Source of the DNA: DASTFP01 sp963816855
GTDB lineage: Bacteria; Verrucomicrobiota; Verrucomicrobiia; Chthoniobacterales; Terrimicrobiaceae
Assembly (NCBI GenBank): GCA_963816855.1
Contig: CAWFMA010000037.1
Location: 62,001 to 126,000 of the forward strand
Length of the DNA stretch: 64,000 nt
Reading direction: 5' to 3'
This document shows positions 1-8,268 of this stretch, one piece after another (positions within the stretch are counted from its first letter, which is position 1; each line of letters starts with the position of its first letter). The position numbers and the translations under genes were made by a program. The notes under the pieces were generated by a model. That model did no database searches. It was not told the origin of the DNA and saw only the letters and a program-made list of their open reading frames with translations.

Positions 1-1566
1 CGCCGCCGCGAGACCCACGACTCCCGCGATATCCGGCGTGCCCGCTTCAAACTTTTCCGGCGCATGCTGAAAAGTCGTCTTGGAAAATGTAACATCCTTG
101 ATCATGTGCCCGCCGCCCTGCCAGGGCGGCATTTGCTCAAGCAGGTGGGCTTTTCCATATAACGCGCCGATACCGGTAGGACCAAAAACCTTGTGCCCGG
201 AGAAGACGAAGAAGTCGGCGTCGAGCGCTGTGACATTGACCGGAAGGTGCGGAATCGACTGCGCCCCGTCGATAAGAACAGGCACGCCCCAGGAGTGCGC
301 AAGCGCGATAACCTGCTCAACCGGGTTGATCGTCCCAAGCGAATTCGAAAGATGCGCCAAGGCGACGAACTTTGTGCGAGGTCCGAACATTTCCGCGAAC
401 TTTTCGGGTATCAGTTCGCCGCGATCGTTCATCGGCGCCACACGGATCGCCGCGCCCACTTGCTCAGCGAGCAATTGCCAGGGCACGATATTCGCATGGT
501 GCTCCATTTCGGTAAGGATAATCTCGTCACCTGCCCCGACGTTCTTCCGGCCATAGCTTTGGGCGACGAGATTCACCGCCTCGGTGGTACCGCGCAGAAA
601 AACGATCTCCTTCGCGTCGGCAGCGCCGAGAAATTGCCGCACTTTCTCGCGCCCAGCTTCGAACAGCTCGGTCGAGCGCGCCGCAAGGGTATGCGCGGCG
701 CGATGAATGTTCGAATAGTCGCGGCTGTAAAACGAAGAAGTCGCTTCAATGACGCTCCGGGGCTTTTGCGTGGTTGCCGCGTTGTCGAACCAGATGAGCG
801 GTCTACCGTGCACTTTTTGGTGGAGCGCGGGAAAATCGCCCCGCACTCCTTCCACGTCAAAGTCCGCAAATGCCGGAGAGCCGGTAGCGCGGCCGATCTC
901 GCTTTCCGGCCGACCCAAGAAATAAAGGCCCGGCTCGGACACAACTTCGTAACCCACAAACGGCATCGAAGAGATTTTCGACTGCCGGGCCGAATCCTCG
1001 CCGGTTGAGCCGCGGAGAAGCGTCCCGTTGCACCGGGGTTCTCCAAACGGATACGAATCCTTGCAACAAGGATCGTGCGCTCCCGATTTCGGCTCGGCGA
1101 CAGGTTCGAGAGGCTCCGTGGTGGCCGATTCCAAAACCGGATGCACGGGTGCCGCCGGCGATATCGATGGAAAACCGCCTGTCAGACCGCGCTCGCTGGA
1201 GCCCACCGAGGCGTTCTTGGCCGCGAGCGCCGTTCCGGGCGCGTCGGGTTTCAGCGGCGGACCGGCCGGATGGTAAGCCGATGGGTTAAGACTCGTTGAG
1301 CTCGCGGAGATCCCCGGCGGCGCGGGAATTCCAATCGCCTCACTTGGAAGCCCGGCGACACGAACCGGAACGCTCGGCGCGGGGAGAGATTTAGCGGCAA
1401 GCCCCTCAGGAAGATCGGACGCCACGGCAGAGATCGGCGAGTCGGATCGCCCTTCAGAATAGATCTCCTTTGCCAGTCGCGCCATCAGGGCCGTTTCAAC
1501 GGCATCTCCTCCGCCAGCGGCGCCTGATCCGAACGGAACGTTCCGCTCAGGCACTGGGATAGACAT
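1..1566 (-). CDS. SufS-type cysteine desulfurase, encapsulin cargo (3' end outside window)
   Basis: PLP enzyme that removes sulfur from cysteine (cysteine to alanine plus enzyme persulfide). The frame is open from ATG at 1566 to the window edge, giving 522 residues. From about residue 235 it is a SufS-like class V aminotransferase fold: FDNAATTQKP, EMEHHANIVPW and the PLP-lysine motif SGHKVFGPTG (Lys about 459). The active-site cysteine loop lies beyond the edge. Residues 1-230 are not SufS. They are rich in Pro, Ala, Ser and Gly, with one short amphipathic stretch (ALMARLAKEIYS, about 26-37) and a CC...C cluster near 167-179. Such disordered N-terminal domains are known to load this enzyme into family 2A encapsulins. 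The start overlaps the end of the shell gene by 20 bp, so the two are translationally linked. Identity of the catalytic domain is very secure; the cargo role is inferred from the extension and the neighbour. Confidence 0.93.
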   Translation of the reverse strand, partial: MSIPVPERNVPFGSGAAGGGDAVETALMARLAKEIYSEGRSDSPISAVASDLPEGLAAKSLPAPSVPVRVAGLPSEAIGIPAPPGISASSTSLNPSAYHPAGPPLKPDAPGTALAAKNASVGSSERGLTGGFPSISPAAPVHPVLESATTEPLEPVAEPKSGAHDPCCKDSYPFGEPRCNGTLLRGSTGEDSARQSKISSMPFVGYEVVSEPGLYFLGRPESEIGRATGSPAFADFDVEGVRGDFPALHQKVHGRPLIWFDNAATTQKPRSVIEATSSFYSRDYSNIHRAAHTLAARSTELFEAGREKVRQFLGAADAKEIVFLRGTTEAVNLVAQSYGRKNVGAGDEIILTEMEHHANIVPWQLLAEQVGAAIRVAPMNDRGELIPEKFAEMFGPRTKFVALAHLSNSLGTINPVEQVIALAHSWGVPVLIDGAQSIPHLPVNVTALDADFFVFSGHKVFGPTGIGALYGKAHLLEQMPPWQGGGHMIKDVTFSKTTFQHAPEKFEAGTPDIAGVVGLAAA

Positions 1567-2473
1567 AAGAGTGGTAGAAGTTCACCGAGACATTATCCAG
1601 TCGGGCAATGGCATCTTCGGTCAGGATCGCCGCCGAGAAGTAACGCGTTACCAGATGCGAGGCGATCGAGTGTTCGTTTGTCCCCATATAACGAACAGAA
1701 AGGCCAGGCTCGATCTCGCCGGTTACACCAATCTTTTGAAGTCCAACGACTCCCTGTTGCGCCTCTCCCACGCGCAGAAGCAGCATGCTGGTCCGGCCAT
1801 CTCCACCGACCTGCAGTTTGTCGGTCGGAACCATCGGGATCCCGCGCCAAGTGAGGAACGAGGAGCCGAACATGTTGATCGTCGCCGGCGGCACACCCCG
1901 GCGGGTCGCCTCTCGTCCGAAGGCGGCGATCGCCTTCGGATGCGCAAGGAAAAACGCTGGCCTCTTCCACACGAGCGCCAGAAGATCATCGAGATCATCG
2001 GGAGTCGGCGTGCCCTCGCGGGTGGTGAGACGTTGACGAGAGGCAACTTCGTTGAGCAAGCCGAACTGCGGGTGATTAATAAGCTCCCATTCCTCGCGCT
2101 CTTTGACGGCATCAACCGTTAGGCGAACCTGTTCCCGAAGCTGGTCAATGCGGTTGCTGTAAAGGTCAGTCACGCGGGTATGGGTGTTGAGCACAGTTTG
2201 AATGGTGCTGAGATGATACTCCCGCGGATTCACTTCGTAGTCGACAAAGGTCGTCGGAAGCGGCGGTTCCCCGCCGTCAACCGTCAACAGGCTCACGGTT
2301 GGATCCTTCCGGATGACCCGGTTCACACGATACACGCCTCCGTCCACATCCACCCAGGGAAGCAATTTGTGCAGCCAGCGGGGAGTGATCTCGTCCCACT
2401 GTGGGACCGTGACGGTGGCGGTAGCTAAATTGCGCGCCGCGGGTGCGCTTAGGCTTAGTTGAGATTCGCTCAT
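1547..2473 (-). CDS. srpI: Family 2A encapsulin shell protein (SrpI type)
   Basis: HK97-fold protein expected to self-assemble into an icosahedral cytoplasmic nanocompartment. The 308-residue length fits family 2A shells. Recognisable family features are the N-arm ending in ITPRWLHKLLPW, then YRVNRV, FVDYEVNPREYHLS, DLYSNRIDQLREQ, the GTPTPDDLDDLLALVWKRP segment, AFGREATRRGVPPATI, FLTWRGIPMVPTDKL, LLLRVGEAQQGVVGL and a C-terminal DNVSVNFYHSY. No cyclic-nucleotide-binding insertion is present, which separates it from family 2B. It lies directly upstream of the extended cysteine desulfurase and overlaps it by 20 bp. No strong Shine-Dalgarno sequence precedes the ATG. I recognise the family from sequence memory; a structure-based search would settle the subfamily. 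Confidence 0.93.
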   Translation of the reverse strand: MSESQLSLSAPAARNLATATVTVPQWDEITPRWLHKLLPWVDVDGGVYRVNRVIRKDPTVSLLTVDGGEPPLPTTFVDYEVNPREYHLSTIQTVLNTHTRVTDLYSNRIDQLREQVRLTVDAVKEREEWELINHPQFGLLNEVASRQRLTTREGTPTPDDLDDLLALVWKRPAFFLAHPKAIAAFGREATRRGVPPATINMFGSSFLTWRGIPMVPTDKLQVGGDGRTSMLLLRVGEAQQGVVGLQKIGVTGEIEPGLSVRYMGTNEHSIASHLVTRYFSAAILTEDAIARLDNVSVNFYHSYVYPSA

Positions 2474-2893
2474 AAGTTATTTCATTAGTTTTGAGATTTT
2501 CGCTTTACGGCAACCCTCGCCCAGCAGCGCGCCCTCTTAACGGACGAGTTCCACGGGGCGTCCGGCAGGAACCACCTGGCCAGGGAAACACGCGCGGCCG
2601 CAATCAGGAGCCAGAAGGAGTTCGGACCTTTTGCAGAAACCAGGTTTGAGGCAGGCATGAATAGAGCGTTGTCTTCATGAGCCTCCGGTGGTCCGGTCAG
2701 CCAGATTCTTTAATTTTTGTCAGAGACGATATTCGTCAAAACACGGCCATTCACGAACGACCTGGAGTGAAGGCCAGCGGTTCACTATCTGGAAAACGGT
2801 GTCCGTGTCAAACGCATTGTTTGTCCGGGGCAGGCGCGAACCACGCGACGCGAAGCACGATCGTTCTCGCGGATCTTAGCCATCGAAAATCCC
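2474..2893 (-). other. Leader/intergenic region between SAT and encapsulin genes
   Basis: About 420 bp with no convincing gene on either strand. On the minus strand there is a TTGACA at 2811-2806 followed after 16 bp by GATAGT at 2789-2784, a plausible sigma-70 promoter that would give srpI a leader of roughly 300 nt. I looked for a SAM-type riboswitch core and did not find one. A long leader in front of a compartment gene could hold regulation, but nothing in it is identifiable by eye. Confidence 0.35.
2784..2811 (-). promoter_or_regulatory. Candidate sigma-70 promoter for srpI-cysteine desulfurase
   Basis: Consensus TTGACA (2811-2806), 16-bp spacer, then GATAGT (2789-2784), four of six matches to TATAAT. 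It would separate expression of the encapsulin pair from the upstream transporter and SAT genes. This is a motif match only. Confidence 0.3.
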
Positions 2894-3811
2894 CTAAATC
2901 GACCATTCCAGCGCGGGCGCTTTGTTCCCGCCCCTCTTGTCGAGAATTGTGAGCTGAGTCGCCTCATAAAATACCAGGGAGTTCGCCGGCACGCTGCGCA
3001 TGAGAAAGACGTTGGCCCCAATCGTGCTATTCTTTCCGATGACCGTTTTTCCACCCAGGATCGTCGAGTTCGGATAAATGGTCACCTTGTCCTCCACATC
3101 GGGATGCCGCTTTCCGCCTTTGATGATGTGCCCTTCCTCATCCTTGACGAAGCTGCGAGCGCCTAAGGTCACCCCGTGGTAGAGCTTCACGTGGTGGCCG
3201 ATGCGGCAAGTTTCCCCCACCACCACGCCCGTGCCATGATCGATGAAGAAATGATTGCCGATCGAGGCGCCGGGATGAATATCAATGCCGGTGCGACCGT
3301 GCGCCCACTCGGTCATCATCCGCGGAATGACCGGCGCGCCGGATAGATAGAGACGGTGGGCCAAACGCTGAATGGCGATCGCTTCGATGAACGGGTAGGA
3401 AAGGATAATTTCTTCGTGACCCAGCGCCGCAGGATCCCCATCGAAAGCCGCCTCAATATCCGTCCGCAGCGCCTCGCGCACACCGGGAAGGGACCTGCAA
3501 AATTGTTTCATGATCGGCGGCGTGCGGCCCGTGGGCCGCTTCGGATCGCCGATCCGCACGCTCTTTCGTACTTGATCCTCCAAACGTGAGACCACCACCT
3601 CCATCCGCTCGCTGGTAATCTCCAGAAGCGAATCATGCTCCACTGCGTCGTCATCGTGAAAACCGGGAAACAGCAACCGCAGCAAGTCTTCGCAAATCTG
3701 GCCGACAGCCCGTTTGGATGGCGTGTTGTGCGCGTCCTGATTGTTAAGGCCGCCCACCTTTCTGTAGGAGTCCAGCAACTCCAACACGAAGGGATGCGTC
3801 TCCTTGTCCAT
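2894..3811 (-). CDS. Serine O-acetyltransferase (EpsC/CysE type)
   Basis: Transfers acetyl from acetyl-CoA to L-serine, giving O-acetylserine, the substrate of cysteine synthase. The 305-residue protein has an alpha-helical N-terminal half and a left-handed beta-helix of hexapeptide repeats from about residue 176 to 275. Its signature segment runs DIHPGASIGNHFFIDHGTG then VVVGETCRIG, with the catalytic His equivalent at about 192. It is longer at the N-terminus than E. coli CysE and resembles the EpsC form found beside family 2A encapsulins. It sits between the sulfate importer genes and srpI and supplies the cysteine branch feeding the desulfurase. The ATG lacks a clear Shine-Dalgarno. Confidence 0.93.
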   Translation of the reverse strand: MDKETHPFVLELLDSYRKVGGLNNQDAHNTPSKRAVGQICEDLLRLLFPGFHDDDAVEHDSLLEITSERMEVVVSRLEDQVRKSVRIGDPKRPTGRTPPIMKQFCRSLPGVREALRTDIEAAFDGDPAALGHEEIILSYPFIEAIAIQRLAHRLYLSGAPVIPRMMTEWAHGRTGIDIHPGASIGNHFFIDHGTGVVVGETCRIGHHVKLYHGVTLGARSFVKDEEGHIIKGGKRHPDVEDKVTIYPNSTILGGKTVIGKNSTIGANVFLMRSVPANSLVFYEATQLTILDKRGGNKAPALEWSI

Positions 3812-3821
3812 TGCGGCAACA

Positions 3822-3860
3822 GGAATAACCGCAAAATAACGAGTGTCAAGGTCGTATATT
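3822..3860 (-). promoter_or_regulatory. Candidate promoter/operator before serine acetyltransferase
   Basis: A perfect TTGACA lies at 3849-3844 on the minus strand, with only a weak -10 (TATTCC, 3827-3822) 16 bp downstream and very close to the ATG at 3811. Just upstream is a short palindrome, TCGTA-TAT-TACGA (about 3852-3864 on the plus strand), that could bind a regulator. The 152-bp gap from cysA suggests an internal promoter. Weak evidence. Confidence 0.28.
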
Positions 3861-3963
3861 ACGAATCGTTGTCCTCGGAGGATGCTTGGCCTTGTTGCCC
3901 ACTGGGCTCGGAAGGCTGTTCGGTGACGGGTTACGGTTCCGTCGCTTCTCCTAAGACTGGGGA

Positions 3964-4701
3964 TCAGGCGGGAATTGAGCCGTCGAGATCGAGAAATTCT
4001 TCAACGAAGGAATTGGCGGGCAGATCGCGGACCTCGTTTGGAGTGCCGATTTGCTGGATGGCGCCTTTGTCGATGATGACGACGCGGTCGGCGACTTCAA
4101 AAGCTTCCTCCTGGTCATGGGTGACGAAGAGGCTGGTCAGGCGCGTGGTATTGTGAAAGCGGCGCAGCCAGTGGCGTAATTCCTTGCGCACCTTGGCATC
4201 GAGCGCCCCGAAGGGTTCGTCCAGGAGGAGAACCTCCGGCTCGATAGCCAGGGCACGAGCGAAAGCCACGCGCTGGCGCTGTCCGCCGGAAAGCTGGCTG
4301 GGAAGGCGTCTAGCGAACTCCGTGAGCTGGATGGTCTGGAGGAGCTGCTCGACACGGGCCCGGATTTGGGGCTCTGGCGGTCGCTGGCTTCTCTTTCGCA
4401 CGCGCAGACCGAATGCGATGTTCTCAAAGACGCTGAGATGTTGAAAGAGCGCGTAGTGCTGGAAAACAAATCCCGCGCGGCGTTGGTACGCACTCTGCCG
4501 CGTGACGTCCCTATCGCCGAAGAAAATCTGTCCCTCCTCAGGGAATTCGAGCCCGGCAATGATACGCAGGAGAGTTGTCTTGCCAGATCCGCTGGGGCCG
4601 AGCAGGGCCACCAGTTCGCCTCCCTCGACGGTGAAGTCAACGCTGTTTAGCGCCGGGTATTCGCCGAAGCTCTTTGTGATGTTCCGGATATGGATGCTCA
4701 T
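3964..4701 (-). CDS. cysA: Sulfate/thiosulfate ABC transporter ATP-binding protein
   Basis: Energises sulfate import with CysT and CysW at the inner membrane. It carries Walker A GPSGSGKTT, the Q-loop in FQHYALFQHLSVFENI, signature LSGGQRQR, Walker B VLLLDEPFGALD and the switch histidine in FVTHDQEEA. The ATG at 4701 is chosen because a GGAGG lies five bases upstream and the protein then begins with a normal ABC strand (MSIHIRNITKSFG); a longer frame to 4758 overlaps cysW. At 245 residues it is about 100 shorter than typical CysA and ends soon after the nucleotide-binding domain, so the usual C-terminal TOBE-like regulatory domain is absent. It starts one base after the cysW stop. Confidence 0.95.
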   Translation of the reverse strand: MSIHIRNITKSFGEYPALNSVDFTVEGGELVALLGPSGSGKTTLLRIIAGLEFPEEGQIFFGDRDVTRQSAYQRRAGFVFQHYALFQHLSVFENIAFGLRVRKRSQRPPEPQIRARVEQLLQTIQLTEFARRLPSQLSGGQRQRVAFARALAIEPEVLLLDEPFGALDAKVRKELRHWLRRFHNTTRLTSLFVTHDQEEAFEVADRVVIIDKGAIQQIGTPNEVRDLPANSFVEEFLDLDGSIPA

Positions 4702-4702
4702 G

Positions 4703-5638
4703 TTATCCTCCAGTTGCGGCAGCGGCCCGGAGCTGGCGCTCGGCTTGCCATTCAGCATAGGTCTTGATGATTAAAGTCATAAGGGCAAGAACGGACAAAA
4801 CGGAGGCGACCGCAAAAGCCGCGGCGAATTGGTATTCGTTGTAAAGAATTTCGATATGCAGCGGCATGGTATTGGTTTTGTTGCGGATGTGGCCGGAGAC
4901 GACTGAGACGGCACCGAACTCTCCCATGGCTCGCGCGTTGCACAGGATCAAGCCATAAATGAGACCCCACTTGATCTTCGGCACGGTGACGCGCGTAAAG
5001 ATTTGCCAGCCGTTGGCGCCGAGGGTCATGGCGGCCTCCTCCTCCTTATGGCCCTGCGCCTGCATAAGCGGGATCAGGCCGCGGGCGACAAAGGGAAACG
5101 TCACAAAGATCGTCGCGAGGATGATGCCTGGTTCGGCAAAAATGACTTTGATATTATGCTCGTAGATGAATCGGGCGACGAAGTTGCTGTCCAGCATTTC
5201 CGGACTCGGGAAGAAAAGTGGGCCTAGCCAGCCCTGCCGCCCAAAGATTAAAACATAAATCAAGCCGCCGATGACCGGAGAGACCCAAAGCGGAAGATCG
5301 ATGAGCGAAATGAGCAGCGAGCGACCGCGGAATTTGAAGCGTGTCACTGCCCAAGCGGCAAATAGGCCAAATATCGCGTTCAATGGAACGGCAATGGCTG
5401 CCGTGATGAGAGTCAGTTTCACAGCATGCGCGGTCGCACGGTCTTCAAACGTTTTTAGGAAAACCTCGACGCCCTTGGAAAAGGCTTCGTGAAAGACCAC
5501 GAACAAGGGAAGCACGAGAAAGAGACCGAAAAACACGAGGAGGATGCCCACGAGGAGGGTCTTGACGAGAGGCGATTCCGCGGTCGCACGCCGAGGCGCG
5601 GCGACTTTCGTCGGAAAAGTGCTGACTGCACCGGCCAT
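4703..5638 (-). CDS. cysW: Sulfate ABC transporter permease CysW
   Basis: Inner-membrane permease subunit of the sulfate importer. The first membrane helix is at about residues 25-47. It has the binding-protein-dependent transport fold with the EAA loop segment KEEEAAMTLGANGWQIF and a following GEFGAVSVVSGHI motif shared by CysT/CysW. The ATG at 5638 (MAGAVSTF) has AAAGGAG nine bases upstream and overlaps the cysT stop in a TAATG junction, the mark of coupled translation; a start ten residues earlier is less likely. The cysT-cysW-cysA order is canonical. Confidence 0.95.
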   Translation of the reverse strand: MAGAVSTFPTKVAAPRRATAESPLVKTLLVGILLVFFGLFLVLPLFVVFHEAFSKGVEVFLKTFEDRATAHAVKLTLITAAIAVPLNAIFGLFAAWAVTRFKFRGRSLLISLIDLPLWVSPVIGGLIYVLIFGRQGWLGPLFFPSPEMLDSNFVARFIYEHNIKVIFAEPGIILATIFVTFPFVARGLIPLMQAQGHKEEEAAMTLGANGWQIFTRVTVPKIKWGLIYGLILCNARAMGEFGAVSVVSGHIRNKTNTMPLHIEILYNEYQFAAAFAVASVLSVLALMTLIIKTYAEWQAERQLRAAAATGG

Positions 5639-6465
5639 TATGCCACTCCTTTCCTTTTGTTGTCCCAAGCCTGGAGGCCGTTGCTCACCAGCAAGATCAC
5701 AAAAGCAGCCACGAGCATGACGAATCCGAGAGCTGCGGCGCCGCTGTAGTCATATTGCTCGAGTTTCGTGATGATGAGAAGGGGTGTAATTTCCGTCTTG
5801 AAAGGAAGATTTCCGGAAATGAAAACCACCGAGCCGAATTCGCCCACGGCGCGCCCATACGCCAGGGTGATACCGGTGAAGACCGAGGGCAGCAGGGCGG
5901 GAAAGATCACCCGCCTGAAGGTCTGCCATCGGCTTGCGCCGAGCGTCGCAGCAGCCTCCTCCACGTCTGCCGAAAGATCCTGAATGACCGGTTGCACTGT
6001 GCGTACCACGAAGGGAAGGCCAATGAAAGTCAGAGCGACAAAAATGCCGAGCTGAGTGTACGCGACCTTGATCCCGTAGGGCTCCAGCAGCGAGCCGATT
6101 GCGCCATTCCTGGCGTAAATCGTCGTCAACGCAATGCCTGCCACCGCCGTCGGCAACGCGAAGGGAAGGTCCACGATGGCATCGAGGATCTTGCGTCCAG
6201 GAAACTCGTACCGTGCAAGCACCCACGCGGCGATGACGCCGAAGACACCGTTGACAAGCGCGGCAGCGAGCGAAATGCCGAAGCTGACGTAGTACGATGC
6301 GACAACGCGCGGCTCCGTGATCGTCTTGAAGAAATGTTCCCAACCGCCGCTAAAAGTCTTCAGAAGCAGCCCGCTGAAGGGAATCAGCACCAGAATGCTC
6401 AGATACACGACGGTGTAGCCAAGCGAAAGGCCGAAGCCCGGAAGAATTCGACGGGAATTCGCCAT
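5638..6465 (-). CDS. cysT: Sulfate ABC transporter permease CysT
   Basis: Partner permease of CysW (275 residues). It opens with MANSRRILPGFGLSLGYT, has about six membrane segments, the EAA loop VEEAAATLGASRWQTF and the GEFGSVVFISGNLPF motif typical of CysT/CysU. Its ATG overlaps the stop of the preceding amidohydrolase gene by one base (TAATG), and its own stop overlaps the cysW start the same way, so amidohydrolase-cysT-cysW is a tightly coupled unit. Confidence 0.95.
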   Translation of the reverse strand: MANSRRILPGFGLSLGYTVVYLSILVLIPFSGLLLKTFSGGWEHFFKTITEPRVVASYYVSFGISLAAALVNGVFGVIAAWVLARYEFPGRKILDAIVDLPFALPTAVAGIALTTIYARNGAIGSLLEPYGIKVAYTQLGIFVALTFIGLPFVVRTVQPVIQDLSADVEEAAATLGASRWQTFRRVIFPALLPSVFTGITLAYGRAVGEFGSVVFISGNLPFKTEITPLLIITKLEQYDYSGAAALGFVMLVAAFVILLVSNGLQAWDNKRKGVA

Positions 6466-7283
6466 TAGATATTTTGTCCTTCGGAGATCATCACTCTAAA
6501 GCGGTCCAGGATCGTCTGCACCGCCACAATGTGAGCTTCAATTTGTTTATCGAGCCCCGCATGGTGCGGGGTTTCAAAAACAATCTCGAACGGCCGCGGT
6601 TTCTGTTCGGGCGGCGTGGTGAGAATGCCGTCGTAGCCTTTTTCGATGATCCCATTGTTCGCCTCGAAATTGTCGATGCTCCTGTCGAAATTGCGCGGAA
6701 GGATGCGCCCGGCCTCCTCCAACGCCGGTTCCAGAACGTGGCGTGTGAGTTCATGGCCCTTGACAAAGCCATACAGGCCCTCGCTTGTGTCGTCGCTGTG
6801 AAGGGCAATGATGCCATTGAAATTCAGTTTGCGGAGCTGACGCTCCAAAAGCTGAACTTCAATCTCTTCGGAGCCTTTCCAAAACTGGCGATTCAAATCC
6901 AGCCCACTCCGAGTCCAACGAGAGCCTTCCACATACCCCCAGGGATTGATCACCGGATAGACAAAAAGCTCGTAACCCCGGGCGCGCTCCGGTTCGGCAT
7001 GCAGGCGTTCAAGAAATTCGATGGTAGCGAGCACGCCGCTCTCTTCATCGCCGTGAACGCCGGCAAACAGACCGACACGGAGGTAACTTCCCTTTTCCCC
7101 GGGGCCGGCAAAAAGATACCTGGGAAGGCCGTGAGGAATGCCAAGGGAATCGTTGTATCCCAAATGCGCCGCGAAGAGATGGTCTGACCCGCGCGCCAAC
7201 TGGTCGAGCGGACGCAGGAGCGACCGAAGCGATCTGCGTTTTTTTACGGATGGACGGCGAGGTGTGGACACGCGTATCGGCAT
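6465..7283 (-). CDS. M14-family zinc carboxypeptidase / succinylglutamate desuccinylase-like protein
   Basis: Predicted zinc hydrolase of the M14/AstE-AspA fold. The zinc ligands are visible as GVHGDEE (His and Glu) and the later IALHSDDTSEG histidine; DLNRQFW gives the substrate-binding Asn-Arg pair and NPWGYVEG is typical. The ATG at 7283 is chosen because it lies one base after the sulfate-binding-protein stop; a frame to 7373 would run into that gene. About 272 residues. Its position between a sulfate-binding protein and cysT, coupled to both, is unusual. A role in removing an acyl or amino acid group from a sulfur-containing amino acid is possible but only inferred. Fold assignment is confident, substrate unknown. 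Confidence 0.82.
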   Translation of the reverse strand: MPIRVSTPRRPSVKKRRSLRSLLRPLDQLARGSDHLFAAHLGYNDSLGIPHGLPRYLFAGPGEKGSYLRVGLFAGVHGDEESGVLATIEFLERLHAEPERARGYELFVYPVINPWGYVEGSRWTRSGLDLNRQFWKGSEEIEVQLLERQLRKLNFNGIIALHSDDTSEGLYGFVKGHELTRHVLEPALEEAGRILPRNFDRSIDNFEANNGIIEKGYDGILTTPPEQKPRPFEIVFETPHHAGLDKQIEAHIVAVQTILDRFRVMISEGQNI

Positions 7284-7284
7284 T

Positions 7285-8268
7285 TTATTTCGCCTGATAA
7301 ATTTGGTCGAAGTATCCGCCGTCCGCAAAGTGCACCTTTTGCGCAGCATCCCACCCTCCGAAAACATCATCAACGCTCACCAGCTTGATCCGCGGAAAAA
7401 GAGCTGCGTTCTCGGCAAGAAACTTGTCCGCACGTGGGCGGAAATACGATTGCACTGCAAGCTTTTGGCCATCGTCCGACCAAAGATATTCGAGATAGGC
7501 TGTGGCAAGCTTGCGTGTGCCGCGCCTGTCGACGACCTTATCCACCACGCTAACCGGCGCCTCGGCGAGAATGCTCAACGGCGGATAGACGATGTCGAAT
7601 TTTTCGGGACTGAAGACCTTTGTAATTTGCAGCACTTCGCTTTCAAATGTGAGCAGCACGTCGCCGATTTGTTTTTGCACGAAGGTGTTCGTTGCGGCGC
7701 GCCCCCCTGTCTCGAGCACCGGCACATTCTTGAACAGCGCCTTGACGAATTCCTCTGCAGCCGCATTGCTCCCCCCTGGACGCGACTTGGCGTAGGCCCA
7801 CGCCGCAAGGTAACTGTAACGCCCGTTGCCTGACGTCTTGGGATTCGGCACGATGACGGAGACGCCAGGGCTTACCAAATCTCCCCAATCCTTGATGCCC
7901 TTGGGATTACCCTTGCGGACGAGGAACACGATGGTCGATGTGTAGGGGGCGGCATTGTTCGGCAAGCGGGATTTCCAGTTGTTGGCTATTAGACCCGCCT
8001 TGGCGATGGCTTCGATGTCGGTCTCCTGATTCATGGTCACGACGTCGGCCTCGAGCCCGTCGATTACGGCGCGAGCTTGTTTGCTCGATCCGCCATTCGA
8101 AAGATCCACCGTGGGCGCCAGGCCATTCTTCTTCTTGTAGGCCAGCGCAAAGGCAAGATTGTACTCCTGGTAGAACTCCCGGGTCACATCATAGGAGACG
8201 TTCAGGATATTCGACGGGGCGGCAAGCGCCGAGCCCGCAAATAGGAGGTAAAGAAGCCCGCGTTTCAT
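7285..8268 (-). CDS. sbp: Periplasmic sulfate-binding protein (first copy)
   Basis: Captures sulfate for the CysTWA importer. A signal peptide (MKRGLLYLLFAGSALAA) is followed by the family start ILNVSYDVTREFYQEYN. Signature segments are GGSSKQARAVIDGLEADVV, PYTSTIVFLVRKGNPKGI, VIVPNPKTSGNGRYSYLAAW and the C-terminal FGGWDAAQKVHFADGGYFD. It is 327 residues, the usual length. The ATG overlaps the rhodanese stop (ATGA), so the two are co-translated. A second paralogue lies at 10179-11180, about 2 kb upstream in the same locus. Confidence 0.96.
   Translation of the reverse strand: MKRGLLYLLFAGSALAAPSNILNVSYDVTREFYQEYNLAFALAYKKKNGLAPTVDLSNGGSSKQARAVIDGLEADVVTMNQETDIEAIAKAGLIANNWKSRLPNNAAPYTSTIVFLVRKGNPKGIKDWGDLVSPGVSVIVPNPKTSGNGRYSYLAAWAYAKSRPGGSNAAAEEFVKALFKNVPVLETGGRAATNTFVQKQIGDVLLTFESEVLQITKVFSPEKFDIVYPPLSILAEAPVSVVDKVVDRRGTRKLATAYLEYLWSDDGQKLAVQSYFRPRADKFLAENAALFPRIKLVSVDDVFGGWDAAQKVHFADGGYFDQIYQAK

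Noticed and set aside
573..1046. 157-codon minus-strand frame over the desulfurase
   Set aside because: It is out of phase with the SufS frame, which continues unbroken from 1566 to the left edge with clear PLP motifs.
2474..2893. SAM riboswitch in the srpI leader
   Set aside because: Pieces such as GGCAGGAACC recall riboswitch cores, but the required pairing and the SAM-I core are not present.
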